DNA of 64,000 nucleotides, from positions 1-64,000 of the forward strand of contig NZ_JAKZAI010000004.1 of assembly GCF_023156235.1 (NCBI RefSeq). Reading direction: 5' to 3'. The position numbers were made by a program, and so were the translations under genes. The notes below the pieces were generated by a model. The model searched no databases. It saw only the letters and a program-made list of their open reading frames with translations, and was not told where the DNA came from. Source of the DNA: Marinobacter goseongensis. GTDB taxonomy: Bacteria > Pseudomonadota > Gammaproteobacteria > Pseudomonadales > Oleiphilaceae. Below, piece after piece: positions 8,980-16,847 of the stretch; within the stretch, counting starts at the first letter, position 1, and every line of letters begins with the position of its first letter.

Positions 8980-10752
8980 GTGATCAATAACACCCCACCA
9001 CTGACCCCTGTAATCGTCGCCATCGTGCTGGCCGGGATGACAATCCCGGCCAGCACGATGGCTGACGACTGCGGCGCGCCGGCCACCGCTATCCACCAGG
9101 TCCAGGGCAGTGGCGACCGCTCCCATCTGGCGGGTGAGCAGGTGACTGTCGAGGGCATACTCACGCTCGATTCACGCCACAAGGGCGGGTTTCGCGGGTT
9201 TTATCTGCAACAGGCCGACGGCGATACCGACAACAACCCATTAACTTCCGAGGCCCTGTTCATCCATACCGGTCACCGTGCCGGCCAACCCGGACATCGG
9301 ATCCGGGTACGCGGACGGGTCAAGGAGTTCCACAGCCTCACCGAGCTAACCGATGTCGACTACCTGCAGGACTGCGGTCCATCCCGGCTGCCCGAACCGG
9401 TATCGGTGGAGCTGCCGTGGCCGGACGGACCGTCATCTCCCGAAGCGCTCGAAAACATGCGTGTACGGATCCTTCAGCCCCTGACCGTCATCGACAGCTA
9501 TCACCTGGCCCGCTATGGCGAGCTGACGCTCGCGGCGGCGCCCCAGCCCGTGCCTACCGAGGTTCTGCCACCCGGCCCTGAGGCTTATCGGCTGGAGCAG
9601 CAGCAACAGCAACAGCGCCTGGTACTGGATGACAACCACGGTGTACGTCATCCCGTTCCAGTGCCCTGGCCCGCCCCGGCCCTGTCGATGGCCAACACCG
9701 TCAGAACCGGCGACACCGTGAGCGGACTGGAGGGTGTTCTTGATTTCCGTTTCGGTGCCTGGCGACTGCAACCCGCGGTCACCCCGGAATTCCACAGCAC
9801 GCACCCTCGCCCGACGGTGCCTTCCCGTGATCCTGACGTCACCTTGCGGGTGATCACCCTCAACCTTGAAAACTATTTCAATGGCGATGGCCGTGGCGGC
9901 GACTTCCCGACCGCCAGAGGCGCCGCCACGGTCGCCCAGTTCCAGCGCCAGACCCGCCGGCTGGTTGCCGCCCTGAGCGCGCCGGACCCTGACGTCATTG
10001 CTGTGGCCGAAGTGGAGAATGATGGCGACGGCGAGCACAGCGCCGTCGCCAGCCTGGCACGCGCCCTGGGGCCGGAGTGGCGCCATGTGCGCGGAGGCGA
10101 ATCCGCCGGCAACGATGCCATCCGCACGGCACTGCTCTATCGGCGTGACCGGGTGGCAACGGTCGGCGCCCCATCACGGCTGACCTCCAGCGTCTTCGCA
10201 CGGCAGGGACGACCACCTCTGGCCCAGATTCTGCGACCACTGGATCGCCCTCAGGGCGTGAGAATCATCGTGCCGCATCTGAAGTCCAAAGCCTGCCGTG
10301 GCGCCATCGGACCGGATCGCGACCAACAGGATGGGCAAGGCTGCTTCAGCCACAGCCGCGAGCGCGCGGCGCGCGCACTCGTCGACTGGGCCCGCTCGTT
10401 TTCCGACACCAGCACGGTAGCCGGCACGTTGATTACCGGCGACCTCAACAGCTACGCCCGGGAAGCCCCGGTCGACGTGCTGCGGGAGGCTGGCTTCCGC
10501 AGCCTGATTCACCGGTTTTATCCCTGCTCGGCTGACCACTGCCCCCAGACCACCTTCCGCTATAAAGGACGAAAGGGCAGCCTGGATTATGCGCTGGCAT
10601 CAGACACCCTTGTGCCGCGGGTCGTTCATGCCCAGGCATGGGCGATCAACGCAGAGGAACCCGCCGCGCTGGACTACCGCCAACGAACCACCGCTTCCGA
10701 GCCCTGGCGTGCCTCTGACCACAACCCGCTGATCATCGATTTCGCACTCTGA
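8980..10752 (+). CDS. Secreted endonuclease/exonuclease/phosphatase-fold nuclease (ExeM/NucH-like)
   Basis: 590 residues from a GTG start. A signal peptide (residues 1-28, cleavage after STMA) is followed by an OB-fold-like region (about 35-270) typical of ExeM/NucH and by an EEP catalytic domain (about 285-590). Catalytic motifs visible are LNLENYF, VIAVAEVEND, ITGDLNSY and the C-terminal SDHNPLIIDF. Relatives degrade extracellular DNA for phosphate, carbon or biofilm release. The gene starts 9 bases after the WYL regulator. The codons of its signal peptide form a perfect 18-bp inverted repeat (9021-9060), which could hinder translation or end transcripts coming from upstream. The weak AGCGAG ribosome site makes the start less than certain. 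Confidence 0.88.
   Translation: MINNTPPLTPVIVAIVLAGMTIPASTMADDCGAPATAIHQVQGSGDRSHLAGEQVTVEGILTLDSRHKGGFRGFYLQQADGDTDNNPLTSEALFIHTGHRAGQPGHRIRVRGRVKEFHSLTELTDVDYLQDCGPSRLPEPVSVELPWPDGPSSPEALENMRVRILQPLTVIDSYHLARYGELTLAAAPQPVPTEVLPPGPEAYRLEQQQQQQRLVLDDNHGVRHPVPVPWPAPALSMANTVRTGDTVSGLEGVLDFRFGAWRLQPAVTPEFHSTHPRPTVPSRDPDVTLRVITLNLENYFNGDGRGGDFPTARGAATVAQFQRQTRRLVAALSAPDPDVIAVAEVENDGDGEHSAVASLARALGPEWRHVRGGESAGNDAIRTALLYRRDRVATVGAPSRLTSSVFARQGRPPLAQILRPLDRPQGVRIIVPHLKSKACRGAIGPDRDQQDGQGCFSHSRERAARALVDWARSFSDTSTVAGTLITGDLNSYAREAPVDVLREAGFRSLIHRFYPCSADHCPQTTFRYKGRKGSLDYALASDTLVPRVVHAQAWAINAEEPAALDYRQRTTASEPWRASDHNPLIIDFAL
9021..9060. repeat. Perfect 18-bp inverted repeat with 4-base loop inside the nuclease signal-peptide codons
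   Basis: CATCGTGCTGGCCGGGAT (9021-9038), loop GACA, and its exact complement ATCCCGGCCAGCACGATG (9043-9060). The RNA hairpin would be very stable. It lies 41 bases into the coding sequence and encodes the hydrophobic core and cleavage region of the signal peptide. It is seen directly; a role in attenuation or in separating the WYL and nuclease transcripts is inference. Confidence 0.97.
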
Positions 10753-10775
10753 CCGCCCTCGATCTGTTGCTCGGA

Positions 10776-10796
10776 TGCCGCCATTCGCTGGCGGCA
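10776..10796 (+). terminator. Stem-loop after the nuclease gene
   Basis: TGCCGCC and GGCGGCA form a 7-bp stem around loop ATTCGCT, starting 24 bases after the nuclease stop. No U-tract follows on the plus strand, so intrinsic termination would be weak. Confidence 0.4.
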
Positions 10797-10860
10797 AAGC
10801 CATCGCCCACGTTCGGCATAACGGTACACTGGTACCACTCTATGACTGCGGACACATCCC

Positions 10861-11748
10861 ATGAAGGTACCCACCCCGAATTTATGGCCCCTGGCACGAA
10901 CTGGACAGCGCTGGTTAGTGCAGGCGAAAAGAAAGGAAGTACAGATCGACGGCCATCGCATGGTGTACCTGGAGCGGGGCAAACCGTCGTCGTCGACTCC
11001 CACCGTGGTGCTGATTCATGGCTTTGCCGCCATGAAAGAGAACTGGGCTTTCTGGTTGCAGAAGCTGCCCCGCCACTGGCACCTCCTGGTGCCTGACGTT
11101 CCCGGCCTCGGTGAGAGCGAGTATCATCCCGGCGCCAGCTATCGTTACGAGGCGCAGGCCCTGCGGCTGCGGGATTGGCTCGACACCTTCCCCACAGACA
11201 ACATCCACCTGGCCGGCAGTTCCATGGGCGGTGCCATCGCGGCGGTACTCGCCCATCGCATGGAGCCGGCACCGCGCTCGGTCACCCTGCTGAACAGTGC
11301 CGGGATTCCAGAGCATGATGGTGTGGATATCGATGCACCGTTCGAGTCCGACCGCGACGACATTCTGATTCCCCGTGACTGGTCTGGCGTGTACCGGATG
11401 TTCAACAGCGTCGGCAATGGCAAGCCCACGGTCATGGGGCTGGCGATGACCGGCCTGCTGGGTCCGGATCTGCTGCAGCGTAGTCAGGCCCTGCGCCACA
11501 TATTCGATGACATGGTGGCGGATGCGCTGGCGCCCGCCCGTTATCTCGGTGACAGCACACCACCGCTGCAGGTGCAGTGGGGCGACCGCGACGTGATCAC
11601 GCCCACCCGTTGTGTTGACTGGTTCCGCACCGCCACGCCAGACGCCGACATTCACGTATTCCGCGGCGTTGGCCACCTGCCGATGCTGGAAAACCCCGGC
11701 CGTTCGGCGGCCACTCTCGCCGGTTTTATTCAACGTCATCAGCAGTGA
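10861..11748 (+). CDS. Alpha/beta hydrolase (lipase/esterase-like)
   Basis: 295 residues, alpha/beta hydrolase fold. The oxyanion segment LIHGFAAMKENW, the nucleophile elbow GSSMGGA (Ser about 119), the acid in QWGDRDVITP and the His in GVGHLPMLENP are all present. The fold and motifs fit carboxylesterases, lipases or epoxide-type hydrolases; the exact substrate cannot be read. There is no clear signal peptide, so it is probably cytoplasmic or membrane-associated through its basic N terminus. It is followed by an AraC regulator of the arabinose-binding-domain type, a pairing common in lipid-degrading marine bacteria and suggestive of control by that regulator. Confidence 0.85.
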   Translation: MKVPTPNLWPLARTGQRWLVQAKRKEVQIDGHRMVYLERGKPSSSTPTVVLIHGFAAMKENWAFWLQKLPRHWHLLVPDVPGLGESEYHPGASYRYEAQALRLRDWLDTFPTDNIHLAGSSMGGAIAAVLAHRMEPAPRSVTLLNSAGIPEHDGVDIDAPFESDRDDILIPRDWSGVYRMFNSVGNGKPTVMGLAMTGLLGPDLLQRSQALRHIFDDMVADALAPARYLGDSTPPLQVQWGDRDVITPTRCVDWFRTATPDADIHVFRGVGHLPMLENPGRSAATLAGFIQRHQQ

Positions 11749-11763
11749 TTGGCCCCCATGGCC

Positions 11764-11824
11764 TCTTGACCCGTCAGCGAAGTCATGGGGCCAGACCGCG
11801 GGAGCGGTCATAATCTGGTCAAGA
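11764..11824. repeat. Nested inverted repeats between hydrolase and araC-type gene
   Basis: TCTTGACC (11764-11771) is complementary to GGTCAAGA (11817-11824). Inside lie CCAGA/TCTGG arms and a GACCGC-GGGA-GCGGTC hairpin (11794-11809). There is no U-tract. The element could be an operator for the AraC regulator that starts 47 bases later, or a structured 3' end of the hydrolase transcript. Confidence 0.5.
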
Positions 11825-11870
11825 AGTGACTCCCTTACATAACAAGAACAGAATATAACGAGGAAAAACC

Positions 11871-12941
11871 ATGCGCGCCTCAGTATCGACCGTTCAAGAT
11901 CTGGGCATGCCGGCCATATACCTGCATTTGCTGGCGGAACTGCTGAACACCATTGGGGTGGACGAGCGGGCACTGCTGCTGCGGGTGGGTCTTGATCCGG
12001 CTCGCCTGAAATCCACCGACCTGCGCGTCAGCCAGGCCCAGGCCAGCGAATTTGTGACCCGCGCCATCATTGAAAGTGGCGAACCGGGGCTCGGCGTCAT
12101 GCTGGCCAGGGAATTGAAACTGCCTCTGCACGGCGCCCTCGGCACCGCGGTGATGAGCAGCCGTTCGCTGGACGAAGCGCTGGAACTGATGACCCGCTAC
12201 CTCACCCTTCGTGCCCCGCACCTGAAAGTCAGCCGGCGGCAAGAGGGCGACAACTTACTGTTCAATGTCGCCTGCGGCGTGGATCTCGGGCCCCTGCAGG
12301 GCTTCATCATGGATGCCATGCTGTTCGGCTGCGTGTCCATGGGGGCGCAGCTGACCGGCACACCGGTGCCCGGCTCCGCCATACTTCGGCGCGGCGCTGA
12401 ACCGGCCTACTTTCAGCGTTTCCGCCAGCACATTCCAATTCCGGTGCGCTATGACTCCGCGGAAGATGCACTGGTCATTCCGCGGACCCAACTGTCACTT
12501 CCCGTTCGCTTCAGCGATGCCCAACTGGCCGCCTCGTCACGGGCAAAATGCGAAGAAGCGCTGAAACAGCTGACCGAAGACGCCGGCTTTGCCTGCCGGG
12601 TGCGCCGGGTGATCGAGACCAGCCACCCGTTCCCGCCCAAACTGGCACGGGTGGCCGCTACCCTGTTTGTTTCTGAACGCACGCTGAAACGGCGTCTGCA
12701 GGAAGAGAGCGCCAGTTTCCAGAATCTGGTGGACCACGTGAGACTGCAACGGGCAGGGGAATTGCTGAAAAATACCGGCATGAACCTGAGCCAGATTGCC
12801 GACGCGCTGGGTTACGCCGACGCCGCCAACTTCACCCGGGCGTTCAAACGTTGGACCGGTACCAGCCCGAGCCATTATCGCAGCCAGTCGCTGCAACCCG
12901 CGCTGAAATCCCGGCTGCATTCCGTGCGCGCGAGCGCCTGA
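11871..12941 (+). CDS. AraC-family regulator with arabinose-binding-type N-terminal domain (OruR/ArgR-like)
   Basis: 356 residues. The N-terminal Arabinose_bd-type domain (about 20-205) starts at YLHLLAELLNTIGVDERALL. The C-terminal AraC DNA-binding domain (about 235-340) shows two helix-turn-helices, with LARVAATLFVSERTLKRRLQ and the signature ADALGYADAANFTRAFKRWTG. GAGGA lies 6 bases before the ATG. Members control catabolic genes in Pseudomonas and Marinobacter; the adjacent hydrolase is the likely target. The ligand is unknown. Confidence 0.88.
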   Translation: MRASVSTVQDLGMPAIYLHLLAELLNTIGVDERALLLRVGLDPARLKSTDLRVSQAQASEFVTRAIIESGEPGLGVMLARELKLPLHGALGTAVMSSRSLDEALELMTRYLTLRAPHLKVSRRQEGDNLLFNVACGVDLGPLQGFIMDAMLFGCVSMGAQLTGTPVPGSAILRRGAEPAYFQRFRQHIPIPVRYDSAEDALVIPRTQLSLPVRFSDAQLAASSRAKCEEALKQLTEDAGFACRVRRVIETSHPFPPKLARVAATLFVSERTLKRRLQEESASFQNLVDHVRLQRAGELLKNTGMNLSQIADALGYADAANFTRAFKRWTGTSPSHYRSQSLQPALKSRLHSVRASA

Positions 12942-12966
12942 GGCGAAGGCAGAGACTCGAGACAGC

Positions 12967-13623
12967 TCAGTCGATGCCGATGATTTTGTGCATTTGCAGG
13001 GTCAGCCGCCAGCGCGGATTGGCCAGGCAGTAGTTCGTCGCCTTACGGGTATTGCTCTGCTTCACCGCGTCCGAACCGCTCTCAGGAGCCGACGGCGAGG
13101 CCATTGGCGACAGGAAATAATGGCTGGCGCAGAGATTCTGAAAACGCTCCGGCATCGCCTTGGGCTGGGGATAGACCAGCTTCAGCTCATCACAGCGCTC
13201 GATCACCACCGGTGCATCGGCCTTCGGGCTGACGCACAGCCAGTCGATGCCCCGGGGGGCCGGCAAGGTTCCGTTGGTCTCCACCCCCACTTCAAAACCG
13301 CGGCTATGAAACGCATCGATCAGCGGCTCGTCCAGCTGTAACAGCGGCTCACCCCCAGTGCACACCACGTAAGGGCGCCCGGGCGCATCCGGCCAGAGAC
13401 TCCGGATATGGTCCGCCAGCGCATCGGCAGTCTCAAAGCGCCCACCATTCTGGCCATCGGTACCAACAAAGTCGGTGTCGCAGAAATCACACACCGCCTG
13501 CGCCCGGTCCTTTTCCCGCCCGGTCCACAGATTGCACTTGCTGAAGCGGCAGAACACGGCGGCCCGGCCAGCCTGTGCACCTTCGCCCTGCAGGGTGTAG
13601 AACGCCTCCTTGACCCGGTACAT
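12967..13623 (-). CDS. queE: 7-carboxy-7-deazaguanine synthase QueE
   Basis: 218 residues, a radical SAM enzyme that turns 6-carboxy-tetrahydropterin into 7-carboxy-7-deazaguanine in queuosine synthesis. The start [20 protein letters not shown] is typical. The iron-sulfur cluster cysteines appear as CRFSKC and CDFC, i.e. the C-x14-C-x2-C variant used by the Burkholderia/Pseudomonas QueE type. CTGGEPLLQL supplies the SAM-binding GGE motif. I chose the ATG at 13623 because it overlaps the queC stop codon (TGATG); the longer frame would run inside queC. Confidence 0.95.
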   Translation of the reverse strand: MYRVKEAFYTLQGEGAQAGRAAVFCRFSKCNLWTGREKDRAQAVCDFCDTDFVGTDGQNGGRFETADALADHIRSLWPDAPGRPYVVCTGGEPLLQLDEPLIDAFHSRGFEVGVETNGTLPAPRGIDWLCVSPKADAPVVIERCDELKLVYPQPKAMPERFQNLCASHYFLSPMASPSAPESGSDAVKQSNTRKATNYCLANPRWRLTLQMHKIIGID

Positions 13624-14288
13624 CAACCGCACTCCTCGTAGGGCAGTGGATCGGTCAGGCCATGGGCCGCGAAAGCCTCTTGCCGTTCCACGCAGGAGCC
13701 GCAAAGGCCACAGGCCCGTTCACGGCCGTTGTAGCAGGTCCAGGTCTGGCTGTAATCCAGGTTCAGCTTGAGGCCCTCGGCGAGGATGGCCGACTTGTCC
13801 ATGGCCATGAACGGTGCCTCGATCGCCACCGGCTGATAATTGGCGACACGGCAGACCGCATCCATTTTCTCAACAAATTCCGGCCGGCAATCGGGATAGA
13901 TGGCGTGGTCGCCGCCGTGGGCGCCGTACCAGACCGCATTGGCACCGGTGGTGACCGCGTAACCGGTGGCCAGCGACAACAGAATCATATTACGGTTGGG
14001 CACCACCGTCGCCTTCATGGAATCCTCGGCGTAGTGGCCTTCCGGTACGTCCACCTCCGAGGTCAGGGCCGACCCGGCCATCACCGTGTTTAACGTCCGG
14101 ATGTCCAGCACCTGATGGGGGATGTTCGCCTGCGCACAGACGTCGCGGGCGCACTCAAGCTCACGGACGTGACGCTGGCCGTAGTCAAATGACAGGGCGT
14201 GAACCTGATAGCCACGGGCACGGGCAAGGTGCAACAGCGTGAACGAGTCCATTCCCCCGGAATAGATAACAACTACGGTTTCAGACAT
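13623..14288 (-). CDS. queC: 7-cyano-7-deazaguanine synthase QueC
   Basis: 221 residues; converts 7-carboxy-7-deazaguanine to preQ0 with ATP and ammonia in queuosine synthesis. The PP-loop is [12 protein letters not shown]. The zinc-site cysteines appear in [15 protein letters not shown] near the C terminus. It overlaps queE by one base (TGATG), a two-gene operon. Upstream in-frame ATGs at 14300 and 14309 are possible, but none has a clear ribosome site; I chose the one that begins the conserved [12 protein letters not shown]. No preQ1 riboswitch was recognised in the leader. Confidence 0.95.
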   Translation of the reverse strand: MSETVVVIYSGGMDSFTLLHLARARGYQVHALSFDYGQRHVRELECARDVCAQANIPHQVLDIRTLNTVMAGSALTSEVDVPEGHYAEDSMKATVVPNRNMILLSLATGYAVTTGANAVWYGAHGGDHAIYPDCRPEFVEKMDAVCRVANYQPVAIEAPFMAMDKSAILAEGLKLNLDYSQTWTCYNGRERACGLCGSCVERQEAFAAHGLTDPLPYEECG

Positions 14289-14461
14289 CGGCTTTTCCAT
14301 ATTTCCCATTTTTTCAGAAAGGCACCCGGCAAGCGTCTCGTTGTCATCGGGTTTTTATATTCGATGAGCATATTGTAACAGTGGAATCACACGATGGGTT
14401 CGCGTCGGGACAGCGGGGCGGGTAAACTTGGCGTTCGATACATCAATAAAAACCGGGACGA

Positions 14462-14998
14462 ATGAATTCTGACCTCAATCCAGCCTTCATTGATTTCGAG
14501 GCCTCCAGCCTTGATCTCATTGCCAGTTACCCGATCGAGGTAGGTATCTGCCTGCCTGACGGACAGCTGCACAGCTGGTTGATCCGCCCCCACGTGCTCT
14601 GGCAGGACTGGTCAGACAGCGCCGAGCAGATTCACGGCATCGACCGCAGCACGCTCGAAACCGAAGGCACCCACATTTCCGACGTGGCCCGGCAATTGAA
14701 TGAACTGCTACCGGATCAGGTGTTCTGTGACGCCTGGACTTTTGACAGCTTCTGGCTGCACCGATTGTTCCGGGTGTCCGGTATTGTGCCAACGTTCCAG
14801 CTTGAGTCCATTTCCATGCTGCTGAACCCGGTTCAGGTCCGTCACTGGTCCGCCCTGCGTCAGGAGGTGATTCGCGAACTGGGGTTACCCGTGCATCGCG
14901 CCGCCAATGACGCACTGATCCTGCACCACACCTGGCAGCAGATCAATCTGAACGCGGACCGTCTGGACTCACCCCCCGGCCACAGTCGCCAGGCCTGA
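14462..14998 (+). CDS. DEDDh 3'-5' exonuclease-domain protein
   Basis: 178 residues of RNase H-like exonuclease fold. The metal-binding residues appear as FIDFEASS (Asp and Glu of motif I), DAWTFDSFWL (motif II Asp) and HRAANDALIL (motif III His and Asp), the DEDDh pattern of DnaQ/RNase T. It is shorter than RNase T and has no partner domain. It probably trims DNA or RNA 3' ends; the substrate is unknown. It is transcribed divergently from queC across about 170 bases. Confidence 0.85.
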   Translation: MNSDLNPAFIDFEASSLDLIASYPIEVGICLPDGQLHSWLIRPHVLWQDWSDSAEQIHGIDRSTLETEGTHISDVARQLNELLPDQVFCDAWTFDSFWLHRLFRVSGIVPTFQLESISMLLNPVQVRHWSALRQEVIRELGLPVHRAANDALILHHTWQQINLNADRLDSPPGHSRQA

Positions 14999-15520
14999 CC
15001 GGCAATCAGAACCATCTCAACCAAAACATGTGAACGGAATTTCCTGCGGGCCAAAAAAAACGCAGGCTGCGTCGAAAGGAGAGATCCATGGGATGTCCGG
15101 AAAAAGAGGTCACAGACACCCTGGATTGCACAACGTAAAAACACGTGACAAATACTATTATCTCGGCTTTTCACAACCCGGTCTGTACGGGTTTGCCGAA
15201 GCGCTTTCGCCCTTGCAAACCGCCCTGCACCCGATACACTGTTAACCGTACCGAAACCCATAACCCGGCCTGAACGTGCCATCGGCACCGCCGGCAAAGA
15301 GCCAGACACCATGCAACAGATTATCCGACATGCTTTTGTTCACACCGGCGCGGGCCCTCTCGCACGCCAGTGTGTTCTCGTCATGGTGAAAGACAGCTAA
15401 CGGCTTTCGGTCAGTCCCGGGAGCCATTCGAGCGACCGGGCCAGCCTCTCCGTCAGACCCCGGTTGCTCCAGCACCGGGGTTTTTTGTTTTTGCAGCCGC
15501 AAAACGACAAGGAGAACATC
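14999..15520. other. 522-base intergenic region with possible small ORF or small RNA
   Basis: No recognisable gene fills this gap. It holds a CCTGCG/CGCAGG stem-loop (15043-15066). An AAAGGAGA site is followed by two short frames: 15088-15138 (16 codons) and 15093-15245 (50 codons). AT-rich DNA around 15130-15165 could be a promoter. A strong terminator lies at 15458-15492, with no recognisable gene immediately before it. A small RNA or short peptide transcript ending at that terminator is possible but unproven. Confidence 0.4.
15458..15492 (+). terminator. Rho-independent terminator
   Basis: The stem CCCCGGT (15458-15464) pairs with ACCGGGG (15474-15480) around a 9-base loop, followed directly by TTTTTTGTTTTT. 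It is a textbook intrinsic terminator on the plus strand, placed 29 bases before the next gene, so it ends a transcript from the exonuclease gene or from the unassigned region before it. Confidence 0.85.
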
Positions 15521-15793
15521 ATGAGAAGACATCCACCGACACGTGCAGCACACAAGCCAGCCGGCACTCAGCATGGCCCCATCAGGCGCCCCGAGAAGCT
15601 GCCGCTGCTGGATGCCATCTGCAAAAAACTGAATCAGCGGGTCAATCTCGATGACGAACAGCGGGTGCTCGGTCTGTATGAGCGGGGCTGGATATTCAAT
15701 GGCGTGCTGTCCCGGCTGGAAGGTGCGGAAGCACGCTATGTACGGGCGCTGGCCGCCCGCTATGACTCTTGGATTGCCCGTCAGGTCGCCTGA
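15521..15793 (+). CDS. Small hypothetical protein, 90 residues
   Basis: Basic N terminus (MRRHPPTRAAHKPAG) followed by a likely helical region (LDAICKKLNQRVNLDDEQRV, then RGWIFNGVLSRLEGAEARYV). No family is recognised and no membrane segment is seen. AAGGAG lies 6 bases before this ATG, which is why I prefer it over the upstream in-frame ATG at 15464 located inside the terminator. It lies convergent with the CheY-like gene, 32 bases away. Function is unknown. Confidence 0.7.
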   Translation: MRRHPPTRAAHKPAGTQHGPIRRPEKLPLLDAICKKLNQRVNLDDEQRVLGLYERGWIFNGVLSRLEGAEARYVRALAARYDSWIARQVA

Positions 15794-15825
15794 TCGGATC
15801 GGCCGCTATACCGGGCCTGTACCGT

Positions 15826-16236
15826 TCAATGGGGACGGTTCAGGCCCTGCATCGCCAGATCGCCACTGTGGACCATGGCGTAGTTGTTCACCACATCGTG
15901 GATCTTTTCCTGGGAATAGGGTTTCACCACATAACCGTTGGCACCGGCACTGATGGCCTTCTGAATGCTGTCAATGGAGTCGTCGGCCGTCACCAGCACA
16001 ATGTGCTGACTTTCCTTGAGGCGCTTGAATTCCAGCATCAGGTCATGGCCGTTTCCATCCGGCAGGCCGATATCCAGCAGCACAATCTGGAACTCGTTGG
16101 CATCATAGGCCGCCCGCGCACCCGCCGCATCCTTTGCCGATTCCACACCCGTGGCACCGGCCATGAATAACATCTGCACCAGGTTCTCACGCATCACCGG
16201 CTCGTCTTCAACCACCAACACCCTGAGATCGTTCAT
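15826..16236 (-). CDS. Single-domain CheY-like response regulator
   Basis: 136 residues forming one receiver domain and a short tail. The acidic pocket (VVEDEP), phospho-acceptor Asp55 (LLDIGLPDG), switch Thr (LVTADD) and the conserved Lys in VVKPYS are present. There is no output domain, so it probably works by binding a partner or as a phosphorelay intermediate. It is the last of three minus-strand genes with a small membrane protein and a large hybrid kinase; it may receive phosphate from that kinase. This link is inferred from position. Confidence 0.93.
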   Translation of the reverse strand: MNDLRVLVVEDEPVMRENLVQMLFMAGATGVESAKDAAGARAAYDANEFQIVLLDIGLPDGNGHDLMLEFKRLKESQHIVLVTADDSIDSIQKAISAGANGYVVKPYSQEKIHDVVNNYAMVHSGDLAMQGLNRPH

Positions 16237-16265
16237 CGATTCTCTCCTGTTCTTTGCGTATTCAG

Positions 16266-16808
16266 TCAGACCGTGTCACCGCCAGAGCGGCGCGGAATCG
16301 CCAGGGGCTCGTTCCGTACCGGTGCATGATCGCCGTCACCACCATGAAGGCCGCGCGCAGCTTCTCCGCTCATGCCCTGGCGCGTCAAAATGTTGCTGAT
16401 GCTGACTGCTGTGGTGTAAAGCGAGATGGCAATGATCAGCAGAACCGGCTGCACAAACGCCACGAACCCCGGCACGTCGTCGCTACCAACAATACTGAGC
16501 ATCAGGATGATGGCAGGGCCCAGTACCACGAACAGGGTCAGCGCAATGAAAAACACAATGCGTTCCTTGTAGCGCCCCAGGTCCCGGTTGGTCACCAGCC
16601 CCAGTACAAACTTACCAATGGCCAGCCCGGCCAGAATGGCGGCGGCGATGCTGAGATCCGGGCGCATCAGTATGTCCGCCAGATTCCCGTCCCAGAGCCG
16701 TTGCATGGTCATCACCAGAAACGGAAAAAGAACGAACAGAATGTCGGCGTAGGTCCCGTACATCATGCTCAGTGAGTATTGTTCGCCGTGCTGCTGATTG
16801 TCACTCAT
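16266..16808 (-). CDS. Uncharacterised membrane protein with about four helices
   Basis: 180 residues. Predicted membrane segments are about residues 20-36, 53-75, 83-107 and 115-140, followed by a polar tail of about 35 residues rich in Gly and Asp. The N terminus is polar (MSDNQQHGEQYSLSMMYGTY). I do not recognise the family. It lies between the hybrid kinase and the CheY-like gene with gaps of about 30-40 bases, so the three are probably co-transcribed and it may act in the same signalling path. Confidence 0.7.
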   Translation of the reverse strand: MSDNQQHGEQYSLSMMYGTYADILFVLFPFLVMTMQRLWDGNLADILMRPDLSIAAAILAGLAIGKFVLGLVTNRDLGRYKERIVFFIALTLFVVLGPAIILMLSIVGSDDVPGFVAFVQPVLLIIAISLYTTAVSISNILTRQGMSGEAARGLHGGDGDHAPVRNEPLAIPRRSGGDTV

Positions 16809-16847
16809 CGTACGTTATCCCGTGGTTCTGTCGTGTCCGCTGTCGGA

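Noticed and set aside
8065..10752. WYL regulator plus nuclease as a defence island
   Set aside because: The nuclease has a signal peptide and belongs to the secreted ExeM/NucH type, so it would not act on invading DNA inside the cell.
14289..14461. preQ1 riboswitch upstream of queC
   Set aside because: The leader has AAAAACCCG and CGGGT pieces but not the preQ1-I loop and A-rich tail arrangement; no convincing pseudoknot.
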